Source: Periplaneta americana
Taxonomy: Eukaryota > Arthropoda > Insecta > Blattodea > Blattidae
Assembly: GCF_040183065.1 (NCBI RefSeq)
Contig: NC_091123.1
Coordinates: 108,226,821-108,290,820 of the forward strand
Direction: 5' to 3'
DNA: 64,000 nt
The translations under genes were made by a program, and so were the position numbers. How positions within the stretch are numbered: the first letter of the stretch is position 1; each line of letters opens with the position of its first letter. A model generated the notes under the pieces. That model was not told where the DNA came from and made no database searches. It saw nothing but the letters and a program-made list of their open reading frames with translations. Positions 10,830-21,749 of this stretch are shown piece by piece.

Positions 10830-11639
10830 GAGGCGATGTTGGTATGTGGCGACATTGTTTTGCCTGAGTAGTAGTGTACACACAACACTTCGTTAGCAGC
10901 CAGTCTGTTATATATATGGCATAGCTGTGAGAGGTCGGAATCGCTAAGTATAGCGATTACGCAATTCCGGGACCGGCTCAATGGAAGTAAGGCCATACAC
11001 ACAGTTCCATATTATTGTAATAACAAAGATAGACAGCGGGACGATTTTCAGTTATCCTCCCTCTCTCTCTTGGCGGCGCCGTCCTCACATACCACAGGAC
11101 AAATTTATCTCATTGCCTCCCATAGGTTCTATCATTTTCTCTCCTATCTCCAGAACTTCGTAGTTAAGAAAATTGTCAGGTGAATGTTCCTTTAAGTCTT
11201 GATGTCTATATGACTTCATTTAACGACGTTATATTAAGTGTAGTCGTCTAATGCTGTGGAAGAATGTAAGAGAAGGCGCTATTGTCTTAAATCCACGAGT
11301 AAAAACAAATAAATAGGTAAATAAGTAAGTAAATAAATGAATGAATAAATAAATACATAAAAATGATAATCATGTAAAAATATTTTTTTTCATATACAGA
11401 AGGACAGTTTTTTATACATACTAATTTTCATTATTGTACAGGATACAGTAATGGTGAAAAAAATGTTGAATATTTCCAAAATTTTACTGCTGTAAGCTGT
11501 ACCTAACCCCTTAATGTAATATAACTTTCCTGGTAAACATATAATATGGATCTTTAGTTGAAACTATTTCGAATCGAAGTAGTTTTCTTCGTGCTAGTTT
11601 TTTTTTCCATTACGTAGAATAAATAATTTTGAATTTTAA

Positions 11640-11880
11640 AAAATATATAAGTCGTCCTTCGTGGTCTTGTGGATACCATGATGGCATTTCGATCCGATGG
11701 TAGCGGGACGCAGTTTCAAAATCTGTTGATAGCAGTGAGTTTTAGAAGGCGGTGAATTCCTTAGCACGGCTTTCTCTGGGAGAGAAGTAAAGCTGGGAAT
11801 CCTCTGTCGTAGGTGGATCGCGATGATGTTATACTTGTGGTGAACAAAGCCAAAGCTGTGAGGGTTTTTTCGGGATTTTT
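11640..11880 (+). repeat. Possible tRNA-derived SINE
   Basis: TCGTGGTCTTGTGG looks like an A-box region and GCGGGACGCAGTTTCAAA like a decayed B-box, and a GGGTTTTTTCGGG motif further on resembles SINE bodies elsewhere. There is no second copy in the window, so support is weak. Confidence 0.25.
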
Positions 11881-12639
11881 CCTTTTTCATTCCACCAACT
11901 CTCTCATTAATTTTCCTTTGATTATCATATGCGTTTCGAAAAATATGGCACCACTTGTGTTTCTGCGTCACAAGAATCAGACATCCACCGTGGTGGGTGT
12001 TACTCGCGTTTGTCCAAAGACTGATAGATGCGTTTCAGACAGTTTTGGTCTCTCTTTTTAGGTCACGAATCTTTTAGGTCATATGGCATTCCAACCAAAA
12101 AGACATTTCGGTCACTACGACATTACTAAATTATTTGAATATATATTACTTGTATAAAAATATATTTATGTTAAATCTATTTATCGGACGTAGCCTATAA
12201 AATCTGTTGCTATTGTTAAGAATAGAATAATTACACCTACTGATCAGGTATGTAAGAATTTATATGAGCCATAATATATTCTCGTCCAATGTGTAAGTAA
12301 ATACAATGAAGAATATTGATGCACCATTTGGGTGTAGTGTTCGTAATGGTACTACAATACTCAGGTAAATCCGATTGTGTTGGCTGTATCATAGTAGTAT
12401 TCATATTCGATTGTATTGTCTGTATCCTAGCAATGCACGCCATTCGTATTCGGTTTAGAATCACTTTAGTTCTCATTCCGTCGCTACTTTTACAAAATCC
12501 TGAGCTATAGAGAGTAAGTAGAATAATAGTGGGTGCCAAATTTAGGGAATCGTGTTCTGTAATTCTAATTAATTATTTGTGTATTGTCATGTACCTAATT
12601 TGTGGTATAAATTTAATTTCAGTCACATGTATTCTTCTT
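11881..12639. other. No supported feature
   Basis: Only short frames without recognisable motifs. Confidence 0.4.
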
Positions 12640-13062
12640 GGTGTTGCAATTTCCAAAAAACATTAGTGTAGAAGGGAATATGGATCGTTTCATGTACAGT
12701 GACATTTTAGAAAAGAATATGGTTCCCCATGGGAAGAAGAATATGCCACATAATTGGATTTTTCAGCAGGACAATGATACAAAACACAATTCCGGTCATT
12801 AAACAATTCTTTGTAGATAAAAAAAATCAAACTTTTGGGTTCTTCAAGCCAGAGACCGGATCTTAACCCTATTGAATATCTCTGGGATGAATTGGATTGA
12901 CGAGTTCGTCGTAGAAGTTACTCAAATAAGGATCAGTTCTTTGTTACCTTATTGGAAGAATGGTCACAACTTCCACTTGAGCGGTTGCAAAATATTTGTG
13001 GATTCAGTGCCAAACAGATGTGCTGCTGTGATCAAAGCTCGGGGGTATGCAACGAAATACTG
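12640..13062 (+). pseudogene. Tc1-type transposase C-terminal half
   Basis: The plus strand reads MDRFMYSDILEKNMVPHG, NMPHNWIFQQDNDTKHNS (catalytic D in QQDND), a frameshifted stretch with traces of PDLNPIEYLWDELD, then SNKDQFFVTLLEEWSQLPLE and SVPNRCAAVIKARGYATKY. This is the Tc1 DD34E core and C-terminus at near full spacing. At least two frame breaks (near 12805 and 12850-12900) kill it. Neither the N-terminal paired-type domain nor TIRs were found. Confidence 0.85.
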
Positions 13063-13387
13063 ATTTGTTTCTCAGAGTCCAGAATATTTTTGTTTTATTA
13101 TTACATCCTTGGACTTACAAATTACTTTTTATCCAGAAGAATTTTCCATTATTCTTTTACGGAAGATAACTCTCTTAAACTAAATGTATTTTCATACTAA
13201 ATGGATTAGAAATACATACTTTTCAATTATTCACTGGCATTTTTTCTATACAATACTTATCTTTATGTAATTGTGACATAGGCCTATGCTTTCTACAAAA
13301 TACTTTTGAGCGCTACTGTACGTGTGGGTGCTATCACCTGTCGACAGGTACATATTTTTATTACGCTTCATATCTTTACGTATAATG
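13063..13387. other. AT-rich spacer
   Basis: Nothing recognised. Confidence 0.4.
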
Positions 13388-13645
13388 TACAAGAGGAAGA
13401 TAAAGAGAACAATGAGAACGAGAGGAACATATGGCGAGCGAGTGGAAAACAAGGAAAACAAGGGGAAGACAAAGAGAACAAGGAGAATACAAGGAGTACA
13501 AGGGAGATAGGAATAGTACAAAGGGAATACAGAGCACAAGGGGAATAATGTAAGAAGTACAAGGTGAATACAAGGAGTACAGGGAGAATACAAGGAGAGC
13601 AAGGGGAAGACAACGAGAACCAGGGAAAGGCAACGAGAACAGTGG
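13388..13645. repeat. Purine-rich degenerate minisatellite
   Basis: About 27 imperfect 9-10 bp units of the type ACAAGGAGA or ACAAGGGGA on the plus strand, nearly free of pyrimidines except C. The lysine/glutamate-rich plus frames and Ser/Leu/Pro-rich minus frames follow from the repeat. Confidence 0.85.
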
Positions 13646-14430
13646 TAAAACAGACGTAGTTATGCGTTGAAAAAACAGATCCAGTTCTGAGAGAAATCCT
13701 GAACTACGCCTGTTCTTTTAGTCATACATGTTACAGAACTTGACAATAAGCACGACTTTATATCAATGTCATAAAGAGAACGGGGCGGGTCGTTTACGAA
13801 GGACCATTTATAACTAGGACAAAGAGACCGCGAATTTGATACTCAAAGTCTTTCTGCGAACGTGTCAGTCGTAACATTATAAATATATGCGTCTTCTTAT
13901 CAACATTCATGTTGAGACAGTCGATAGACCTTCACCAACTCGTGTTCAGATAGAATTACTGCAGAAGTTTATTTACAGGAAATTGAAGTCTTACTTTGTA
14001 AAATAAAGTTAAACAGTACATTTATTGGAGAGAGTTCTTAGTATTTCCTACATAGAGTATAAACATCGAGATGTAAAACTCATAGATTGAACATGTGGGT
14101 TTTATGATTTATTGTGTATTGTGTAATTAAATTTACACTTAACTTATGTGTGTTAAACTTCAGTATGTGGTGATATGTGAAGCGTGTACTAACGAGACAG
14201 AAAATAATTATAATTGAAAATGTTTGTATATAAAGTTGGAAATCATGAATTATAAACATGCTTGTAGTTGGCAAATTATATTTCAATGTGTCCACTCCAT
14301 TTTAATAGTTCTTTACTTCGGTTGCGTCATTTCTCTTTACGAAATTGACAACCATGGCCAGATTTACCAGCCAGAGCAATTTCCTCCAACACATATTAGT
14401 CTATGGATACAGTTTATCAATAAGTGCAGC
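13646..14430. other. AT-rich spacer
   Basis: No coding or repeat signature recognised. Confidence 0.4.

Positions 14431-14477
<47 letters not shown>
14431..14477. repeat. (ATT)n microsatellite
   Basis: About 15 ATT units abutting the 3' end of the minus-strand LINE-c fragment. Confidence 0.95.
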
Positions 14478-14478
<1 letters not shown>

Positions 14479-14797
14479 GGCTTTTAAGAAATCCGGAGGT
14501 TCATTGCCGCCCTCACATAAGACCGCCATCGGTTCCTATCCTGTGCAAGATTAATCCAGTCTCTGTCATCGTATCCCAGTTCCCTCAAATGCATTTCAGT
14601 ATTATCCTCCCATCTATGTCTCGGCCTCCCCAAAGATATTTTCCCCTTCGGCCTCCCAACTAACAATTATGCATTTCTGGATTCGTCCATACGTGCTACA
14701 TTCCCTGCACATCTCAAACATCTGGATTTGATGTTCCTAATTATGTCAGGTGAAGAATGCAATGCTTGCAGTTCTGCGTTGTGTACCTTTCTCCATT
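14478..14797 (-). pseudogene. LINE-c C-terminal fragment
   Basis: Read on the minus strand: EWRKVHNAELQALHSSPDII, then LVGRPKGKISLGRPRHRWED, ELGYDDRDWINLAQDRNRW and AAMNLRIS-stop. It is the same tail as the other LINE-c copies, with a frameshift near the start of LVGRP. The truncated 5' end is followed by (ATT)n and then SINE-A. Confidence 0.8.
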
Positions 14798-14804
14798 CTA
14801 TTGT

Positions 14805-14819
14805 AATTATTATTATTCC

Positions 14820-14870
<51 letters not shown>
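14805..14870. repeat. (ATT)n microsatellite
   Basis: About 20 ATT units between the LINE-c truncation point and the SINE-A target duplication. Confidence 0.95.
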
Positions 14871-14871
<1 letters not shown>

Positions 14872-14885
14872 TGTACAGTGTTTAG

Positions 14886-15138
14886 TCGTCCACACTTGTG
14901 GAGTAGCGGTCAGCGTGTCTGGCCGCGAAACCAGGTGGCCCGGGTTCGAATCCCGGTCGTGGCAAGTTACCTGGTTGAGGTTTTGTCCGGGGTTTTCCCT
15001 CAACCCAATACGAGTAAATGCTGGGTAACTTTCGGTGCTGGATCCCGGATTATTTCACCGGCATTATCACCATTTCATTCAGACGCTAAATAGCCTGAGA
15101 CGTTGATACAGCGTCGTAAAATAACTCAATAAAAAAAC
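14886..15138 (+). mobile_element. SINE-A, full-length copy
   Basis: tRNA-derived head: the A-box region TGTGGAGTAGCGGTCAGCG and B-box GGGTTCGAATCCC. The body is GGTTGAGGTTTTGTCCGGGG, the tail is GACGCTAAATAG...GTTGATACAGCGTCGTAAAA, and it ends in poly-A. TGTTTAG flanks both ends (14879-14885, 15139-15145). Stop-free frames through it are not genes. Confidence 0.9.
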
Positions 15139-15145
15139 TGTTTAG

Positions 15146-15832
15146 CCTGAATCTGTTAAATCGCATACTAGCAGGTCTACGCGATAGAACGTCGCAGACC
15201 CACATACACACATATACCCAGGTACTCATCGATAATCATATTTCCTTTTTGGGAAACTAACCTAAGAATTACCGCCAGTGAGTTATAATGGAATCATCAG
15301 TTACCTTGATCGCTTCATTCTGCATATTCATTCGAGATGTTATCGACGTAACGAATCGTAAATTTTCAGCTTTAGATGCTCCTGATTTAAATAGTATGCA
15401 AATGTATCCTCTTAAAATCTATAACTCGTCATGAAACAAGTTCATTTGTGAAAGCTATTATAAAGCACTATTAGAAATTCAGACAGAATAAAACACTTCT
15501 GAGTAAGGTGACTGGATCATATAAACAGAACGTCAGACCATCGGATGTCAAAGTCCTCAAATTTAAGCCTATAGGTAAAACAAGTAAGTGGGGGATAGGA
15601 TACTGCAAGTCTTTTTGAGACCGGTACGAGCCATAATTCATAAAATCTTATACAGTTGTTGCTCCTAATGGTGATGGTAACGATGATTATTATCTTCATG
15701 TTGATGAGATTAATGAGAAATATGTTTTACTTATTATAGAATAAAACTTTTGCATTGATTAATTTCTTCGGATTCCTTCTTTCTCGTCCTCCTAACATAT
15801 TTAGATTAAGGACCATCGACTCTCAACACAAT
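15146..15832. other. No supported feature
   Basis: Nothing recognised apart from AT-rich sequence. Confidence 0.4.
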
Positions 15833-15974
15833 TCAAAGTCAGAATAGGAGACGAAATGTCAGAAGGAAGTGATACAGAAAGAGGAGTATGTCAAGGACGC
15901 CCTTTAGTATCTATCCTGTTCAACATCTACTTAGAGGATTTAGTGAAGAACTGTTTTCAGAACATGGGAAAGCA
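15833..15974 (+). pseudogene. LINE-d reverse transcriptase segment (upstream palm)
   Basis: The plus frame reads FKVRIGDEMSEGSDTERG, VCQGRPLVSILFNIYLEDL, VKNCFQNMGK. The (R)QGCPLSPxLFNIY motif of non-LTR reverse transcriptases is present with substitutions. It ends at a junction near 15975, where the sequence flips to the minus-strand segment of the same family. Confidence 0.75.
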
Positions 15975-16313
15975 CACAAAGCACTTCACTAGTCTCTTCC
16001 TTAGTTTTTCTCTTCAGGGGTTCGCAGAAGATGCTCCTTTTCCTATTAAAAGCTTTCTTTGCCGTTCATATCCTCCGTTTGATTTCCTGGCAGCAACTCA
16101 TATTACTGTTTAGAGTACTTTCCAAATATTTGAACCTGTCCACTTCTTCTCCTGCCTCATTTAGAATTCGTAAGTTTACCTTCTTTATTTTTCTTCCTAT
16201 GATGAAGGTCTTCGTCTTGTTTTCATTTATCCCTTAGTATCATCTCCTCTTCTGCTAGCAACGCCGTATCATCAGCAAATCTTAAGCACTTTATTTTCAG
16301 TTTTTTCTTGGGA
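15975..16313 (-). pseudogene. LINE-d reverse transcriptase segment (FADD core), inverted
   Basis: The minus strand from 16312 reads KIKCLRFADDTALLAEEEMI with an intact FADD catalytic box. After a frame break it continues NENKTKTFIIGRKIKKVNLR, VDRFKYLESTLNSNMSCCQE and NRKRSIFCEP, ending with a trace of RLVKCFV. This is the piece that should follow the plus-strand segment, so the element has an internal inversion. It is dead. Confidence 0.75.
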
Positions 16314-16384
16314 AAAGTAAATTCGGTAGCTTCCCGTTGCTTTTCGCACACCACTCTCTCTTTCGCATCTTAAAAGATCCCAGG

Positions 16385-17220
16385 GAGCCCCAGCGTGGAG
16401 ATGAGGTGAGTGGATTTGACTAATTAGGCCCTCCGGACTACACCGAAATTCACAGCAAGGGTTAAATATCAGAGACCGGGAAATCCCAATTAACCTTTGC
16501 GCACCGTAATGCTAATATAAGCTGTTAATTATTTCTTCGTCATGCATTTCAGCAGTAGTCTAGAACTAAGTTTTATATAGCCTTATAATTTAACATGGTC
16601 TATTTATCTCTATCACATTTTCACTGTAATGTTTTATAACTCAGTACGAAGCCTGAGGTCTTTCCACTGATTTGTCTCGTTTGGTGACAATCTTTCAATA
16701 GGATAGAACAGGGTTCGAATCTAGGCCGGTGCGTTCGGTGCTGCGACAGCTGGTTCGCAGCACATGTTTGGGTGGCAACTCGAAAGTAGGCCAAGACCGC
16801 TTCCTTCCCGCCACTCCATCCATCACTCGACACTAACAGTCTCTAATGTTGTGGATTTTATAGCGTTCTTTATCGAGATTTCATCACGCGCAGCGACGTT
16901 GATCGTCGGATAAGGATAATTGTAAATGACGGACGGAGGGGGCGTGGAGCATGGAGGTCGTGGCCGTTACTGAAGCGCAATACCATCATCTAGGAATTCC
17001 ACTCGCAGTTGTTTACCAGGCGGAGCCATAGGGCCACCTGCTGGGATGCCCGGGAGGCGGTTTGCTTGGCTCACATTTCCAGAGATCCGCAGTTCGATCC
17101 CCCACAGCGGGTCGTCCTCGGCCGTTCAGTGGTTGTCGTATTCGAGGCTGGTATTCCGTGGACGATAGATTTTTAAGGGTGGTCAAATTTTGACCATAGT
17201 CTTCTTAGCAAGGGAAGTGA
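16385..17220. other. Unclear; tRNA-box-like traces only
   Basis: GGGTTCGAATCTAGG (16710) and AGTTCGATCCCCC (17091) resemble B-boxes of tRNA-derived repeats. I could not delimit elements or find second copies. Confidence 0.25.
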
Positions 17221-17222
17221 AG

Positions 17223-17428
17223 TTTGAGAGATCCATGTCTTAGTTCTAATAAATAAAGTAATCATGCAAATCAAGCTTTCAGGTATAACTCCCTGTAAAG
17301 TTGATTTGAATAATTTCGAGGGAAAATTGTTCCGGGGCCAGGCATCGAACCCGGGATCTTTGGTTAAACGTACCAACGCTCTACTAACTGAGCTATCCGG
17401 GAACTCTACCAGACACCGATCCATTGTT
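17223..17428 (-). mobile_element. SINE-D copy (tRNA-like), inverted arm
   Basis: The minus strand carries CCGGATAGCTCAGTTAGTAG, the B-box GGGTTCGATGCCTGG, then CCCCGGAACAATTTTCC and GAAATTATTCAA. It faces a second copy 100 bp away in the opposite orientation. Confidence 0.75.
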
Positions 17429-17528
17429 CGTTAACAGAAAACCACAATTTAAGTCACACAGAGTTAGTGTGGTTGTTTAACGGTTGTCAGCCCACTTTGA
17501 GGTCTGTGGATATAGAGGGAAAATTTGG

Positions 17529-17645
17529 ATAGGTGTCTGGTAGAGTTCCCGGGTAGTTCAGTTGGTAGAGCGTTGGTACGTTTAACCAAAGATGCAGGGT
17601 TCGATGCCTGGCCCCGGAACAATTTTTTCCTCGAAATTATTCAAT
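17529..17645 (+). mobile_element. SINE-D copy (tRNA-like), second arm
   Basis: CCGGGTAGTTCAGTTGGTAG, GGGTTCGATGCCTGGCCCCG and GAACAATTTTTTCCTCGAAA mirror the copy at 17302-17428 almost base for base. The spacer contains its own small hairpin (AACCACA...TGTGGTT). Confidence 0.75.
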
Positions 17646-17697
17646 AAAATAATCAATTTTAAACGAGTCATGTGACTTATCATAACAAATGTAATAC

Positions 17698-18537
17698 TAC
17701 AGCGTGAACAATAAGTATGGAATATTGCTAATAACTTCTCAAATTTTAATTTTATATGAAAAAAAGTTTTATACGAAAGCTGTCCACATCTGTGGAGTAA
17801 CGGTCAGCGCGTCTGGCCGCGAAACCAGGTGGCCCGGGTTCGAATCCCGGTCGGGGCAAGTTACCTGGTTGAGGTTTTTTCCGGGGTTTTTCCTCAACCC
17901 AATATGAGCAAATGCTGAATAACTTTCGGTGCTGGACCCCGGGCTCATTTCACCGGCATTATCACCTTCATTTCATTCAGACGCTAAATAACCTTAGATG
18001 TTGATACAGCGTCGTAAAATAACCCAATAAAAAATATATATATACAAAAGCTGATTGGAGATTACCCAAACAATATCATACCATTGGTCCAAAACAGTTA
18101 ATTATTCAGGGATATTTTTAGTTGTGAAAGTTTCTCATTTTGAGCATCTGTGATAAAGTTTGGTTAGTTATAGTGTTTGTTTAATTTTGTGGGCTACTCA
18201 ACATGACTTTACATACTTATTTGTCTCAAGTTTGAAGTCCACGAAACAAGTTTAACAAATAGTTAAGAGACATGAACCGATGAATGGGTAAAATTTCTAC
18301 ACATTCATGTATAAAATTTAATGGAGATTCATAATATATACATTTTAATATAGGGTGCCATTTAAAGAGATAAAGTTTACTATCACACTCTGTATACCTG
18401 AATAATTAACTTTTTGGACCAATTGTATGATATTATATGGTTAATCTCCAACAGCTTTTGTATAAAATTTTTTTTTTGTAAAATTAAAATTTAAGAAGTT
18501 ATTAGCAATATTCCATACTTATTGTTCACTCTGTATA
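17698..18537. mobile_element. Foldback Tc1/mariner-like element, split by SINE-A
   Basis: The left arm (17698-17782, continued at 18054-18112) and right arm (18393-18537) are inverted copies of about 145 bp beginning TACAGCGTGAACAATAAG on the left and, inverted, TACAGAGTGAACAATAAG on the right. TA follows the right end. The interior (18113-18392) has no recognised coding. The TACAG(A/C)GTG termini match the Tc1/mariner style of the element at 7845. SINE-A sits inside the left arm. Confidence 0.75.
17783..18041 (+). mobile_element. SINE-A, full-length, inserted in foldback element
   Basis: Same architecture as 14886-15138, with B-box GGGTTCGAATCCC and tail GTTGATACAGCGTCGTAAAA. Target duplication: ATACGAAAGCTG at 17771-17782 and ATACAAAAGCTG at 18042-18053, one mismatch. 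Confidence 0.9.
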
Positions 18538-18564
18538 ATTGTTCACATTACATACATTTATTGT

Positions 18565-18620
18565 GTAAACGTTTTCGCCTTTGTGGCATCTTCAGACAGT
18601 GGATGTTACGATATCATATA
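18565..18620 (-). other. Conserved retroelement motif with hammerhead-like core, second copy
   Basis: The minus strand reads GATATCGTAACAT, then CTGAAGATGCC, ACAAA, GGCGAAAACGTTT. It aligns with 8979-9040. Here GCC...GGC can pair between CTGAAGA and GAAA, closer to a hammerhead stem II, with one extra T. Confidence 0.4.
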
Positions 18621-19450
18621 AGAATTAAAAAATTGCATAAATGTATACTGAAACATACAGTATGACGTGCGAGATGAAGTTATATGAACTAAGGTATGTT
18701 GTGTAATGTAGTTACAAATTAAGCACAAATGTTCAATGTCAAACTGTATAAAATACATATACAAAATACACTTAAATATGAACTATGTTTTTAAGTTAAT
18801 AAAAAGCTCGCTGTATTCACACTGAAGATTAAAATTAATTATCAATATAACATATGGCATAACTTAAGTTGATTACATTAATTGTTAAATTATTTCTTGA
18901 TTATGTGATTGTTGCTATATTGAACTTGGTCAAATTATTACTGACATTGGAATTCAACTGAATTAACATATGGCTTAGCCCCTATACAGAGTGTAAGGGG
19001 CATAAGTACCGTCCTCTTCACAGTCGTCGGGACGGTCTACAATCTAAGGATAAAAAAATGTCCATACAACATAAGATCAAAACTCGATAGTTTACCCAGA
19101 ATAAAAAAATATCTTTCCTTATTTTTTGTGTTATACTCCTTATATCGTTACTAAACCTACGAAAACAATTACATCAATAGATACATCTAGTAAAGAGTTA
19201 ATATTACTTTAAATAAATATTTCTATGTTCTAGTACGTTTTCGTGAAATTAAATAAAAATGCATGCTTAAATTTGTCAATATTCTGGCGTGAGAAACGTG
19301 GCAACGTTCAGCAACCAGTACTCTGCACAGACTTAGTACGAGTCAGCTGAGTTCTAGCTCCCTGTCCACAGCTTTACTGCCGAGCGGATGACAGTTCAGT
19401 ACAGGGTATTCGATAAACAACTTACAATGTCATTCACAGTTTAGGAATAT
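18621..19450. other. AT-rich spacer
   Basis: Nothing recognised. Confidence 0.4.
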
Positions 19451-19707
19451 TATATGAAGAGTCCACTGCAAGAATGATGGATGTCTTTTGGAATTCATTT
19501 CGCAGAAGAAGCAATTGAAAGTTTGAAATGCTTAGCGCTCAAAGCTTAACTGTGATTTTCCGATCATTACTGGACAATGACTATCAGTGTTAATGCCATA
19601 TAACTCTGTATATACATTCTATATGTCTTAAGCTATGCATTGACAGTCTTGGTTCATTTTCGACAAGAAACTGACATCCATCATTCTTGCAGTGGACTCT
19701 TCATATA
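19451..19707. mobile_element. MITE with perfect 35-bp TIRs
   Basis: TATATGAAGAGTCCACTGCA, continuing AGAATGATGGATGTC, at 19451-19485 is exactly inverted at 19673-19707. The interior of about 190 bp is non-coding. The core GTCCACTGCAAGA is shared with the outer termini of the composite at 24676-25520. The perfect repeats suggest recent insertion. Confidence 0.85.
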
Positions 19708-21124
19708 TTATTAATTTATAGAGAAAGTCGTCGTAATTCAAGTGAGTCAAGAAAGATGTACCGTTAATGTTTTCCTCAAAGAAGGTTACCTAATCGGCAG
19801 TGGTAGCAGTTTCTCAACGATTATTAGAAATAGAAGTCTCTTACCCCGTTTAGAAAAGCACAAAACCAGAAATTTGTTTAAAATGATGCTGCTTTACGGA
19901 AGTGGGAGAGATTAAAATTTTCCATTAGAAAAAAATTTCGTGTGATTTTGTGCAGTAAACCATTATTGTTTATTTTTTTAGACCTACAATTTTAGACCAA
20001 TATTTTTACATAAAATGTAAATTTATCATAATGTTCTATTAATGAGATTGGAAGTTTGTATTTGCTGCTCGTTTTATGTAAACAACAGTACCGGTACTGT
20101 CATGGTCCGCTCCTGCATTAAAACAGATCATCTGTTTTGTACCGGTATGTTTGTACCCGCTTGAGCTGTACTGTGTACTTCTAAACCTCCTCCTCCCCGC
20201 TATTGAGTCATTCAAAGATTGCAGAGGACTTCTTTGTGTCTGGAACTGTGACCATTGAGTTGCGATGTTAAGCGAAATTAAGATTCTCATCTGAAACTAG
20301 ATAAATACAAAGCTGAGAACATGGTGTATTATTACACGTACTTAAAAATTACTTCTTCCTTCCTCTACTTAATACATTTTACGACGCCAGAACAACGTAT
20401 AATTACTGTATTTAAAATTACCTAAGCCGGCCATTGCATAAACATAAACAGTACTCAAGGCGCAACTTTGATGCCCTAAGCCTATAGAGGTCACGGTCAT
20501 GGGTTGCAACCACTCTATGTTTGTCCATTGTCAATGTCGGATAGTTGGGATTGTGGGACATATACTCGCATGGACCTATTATGCTACCTTCAGACTTGAA
20601 TTTTGATAAGTAATGGCCGAAAACTTTTGCCTGGAGCTTTGTCATTCGTGAACAAGGTTCTTTAATGTGCAGCAAATCTAACATTGGCCTCCTAATGTTA
20701 TTTTCTATCCCAGGAAACAAGTTAAGAATTTTTATCCCCCAAAAGATTCATCACTAGACTTAGAAATTCAGCTCCCGATGGGGAAAATACAGGTTAACTG
20801 ATAGCGGAGTGTTGAACGGAGGTGGGGGAACAGGTTATGGTTTGTTTACTTTTTCCAGTCTGGTTGGAGCACGGGTGTCCAAACGCCTATAGAACCAAGA
20901 GATATTGCACGACAAGCATGCTCTGCTAAGGTCAATAACTTGCCATATAAAATAGGAAAAACGACCTTAAAGAATATGCGCTGCGGGTTGCTTATTCCAG
21001 GGATTACGTCGTACGAGTTACAATTGGACATCTATGGGTTGGAGGTTTCGTACGTGCTAGAACTGAAGTTGGGATAGTAGGGACTACGTGAAGTCATTTT
21101 AGATATACATTATTAAATTATTTT
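19708..21124. other. No supported feature
   Basis: Minus-strand frames of up to 100 codons (20418-20720) resemble nothing I recognise and have no flanking signals. Confidence 0.4.
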
Positions 21125-21135
21125 TACAAAAAACC

Positions 21136-21368
21136 GTCGGCCTCGTTAGCGCAGTTGGTATAGCACTGGCCTTATGTGCTCAAGGTTGCGGGTTCGATCC
21201 CGGTCCAGGTCGATGACATTTAAGTGTGCTTAAATGCGATAGACTCATGCCAGTAGATTTACTGGCATGTAAAAGAACTCCTGCGGGACAAAATTCCGGC
21301 ACACCGGCGACGCTGATATAACCTCTGCAGTTGCGAGCGTCGTTAAATAAACCATAATTTAAAATTTC
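21136..21368 (+). mobile_element. SINE-B, full-length copy
   Basis: tRNA-like head GTTAGCGCAGTTGGTATAGC with B-box GGGTTCGATCCCGG, body AAATGCGATAGACTCATG and GTAAAAGAACTCCTGCGGG, and 3' stem-loop CGACGCT...AGCGTCG. TACAAAAAACC duplicates flank it (21125-21135, 21369-21379). Confidence 0.9.
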
Positions 21369-21570
21369 TACAAAAAACCTTATAGTATAAATAAATTTGA
21401 AATAGTATAATGCGTCACAATATTGCTGGCAAAATAAATATAGCCTTAATTGTGGACTAATGACATGATTTTGAAGTACTGGTTACTGTGTTAAAAATTA
21501 TATTGTATAGATCCAAATTAGAAATTGGAGATATTTAGAATATTAATTTAAATTATTATTAATATATTAT

Positions 21571-21746
21571 ACCTCTGGGGAGGCCAAGGCATAGATGGGA
21601 GGATAATATTGAAATAGATTTGAGGGAGTTGGGATATGATGGTAGGGACTGGATTAATCTTGCTGAGGTTAGGGACTGATGACGGGCTTATGTGAGAGCA
21701 GCAATGAACCTTCAGGTTCCTTAAAAGCCATTTGTAAGTAACCAAG
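21571..21746 (+). pseudogene. LINE-c 3' terminal fragment
   Basis: GRPRHRWEDNIEIDLRELGY, then GRDWINLAEV and AAMNLQVP-stop, followed by AAAGCCATTTGTAAGTAA. Same tail as at 10008, with an added in-frame stop. It abuts the LINE-b 3' end. Confidence 0.75.
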
Positions 21747-21749
21747 TAT

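Noticed and set aside
13246..13633. Ser/Leu/Cys/Pro-rich frames as secreted or membrane proteins
   Set aside because: They are translations of the purine minisatellite.
17704..17907. Open frames through SINE-A such as those containing WPGFESRSGQVTW
   Set aside because: They recur in every SINE-A copy and come from the tRNA-like head, not a gene.
20418..20720. 100-codon minus-strand frame as a host gene
   Set aside because: No recognisable motif, start context, splice sites or repeat relationship.
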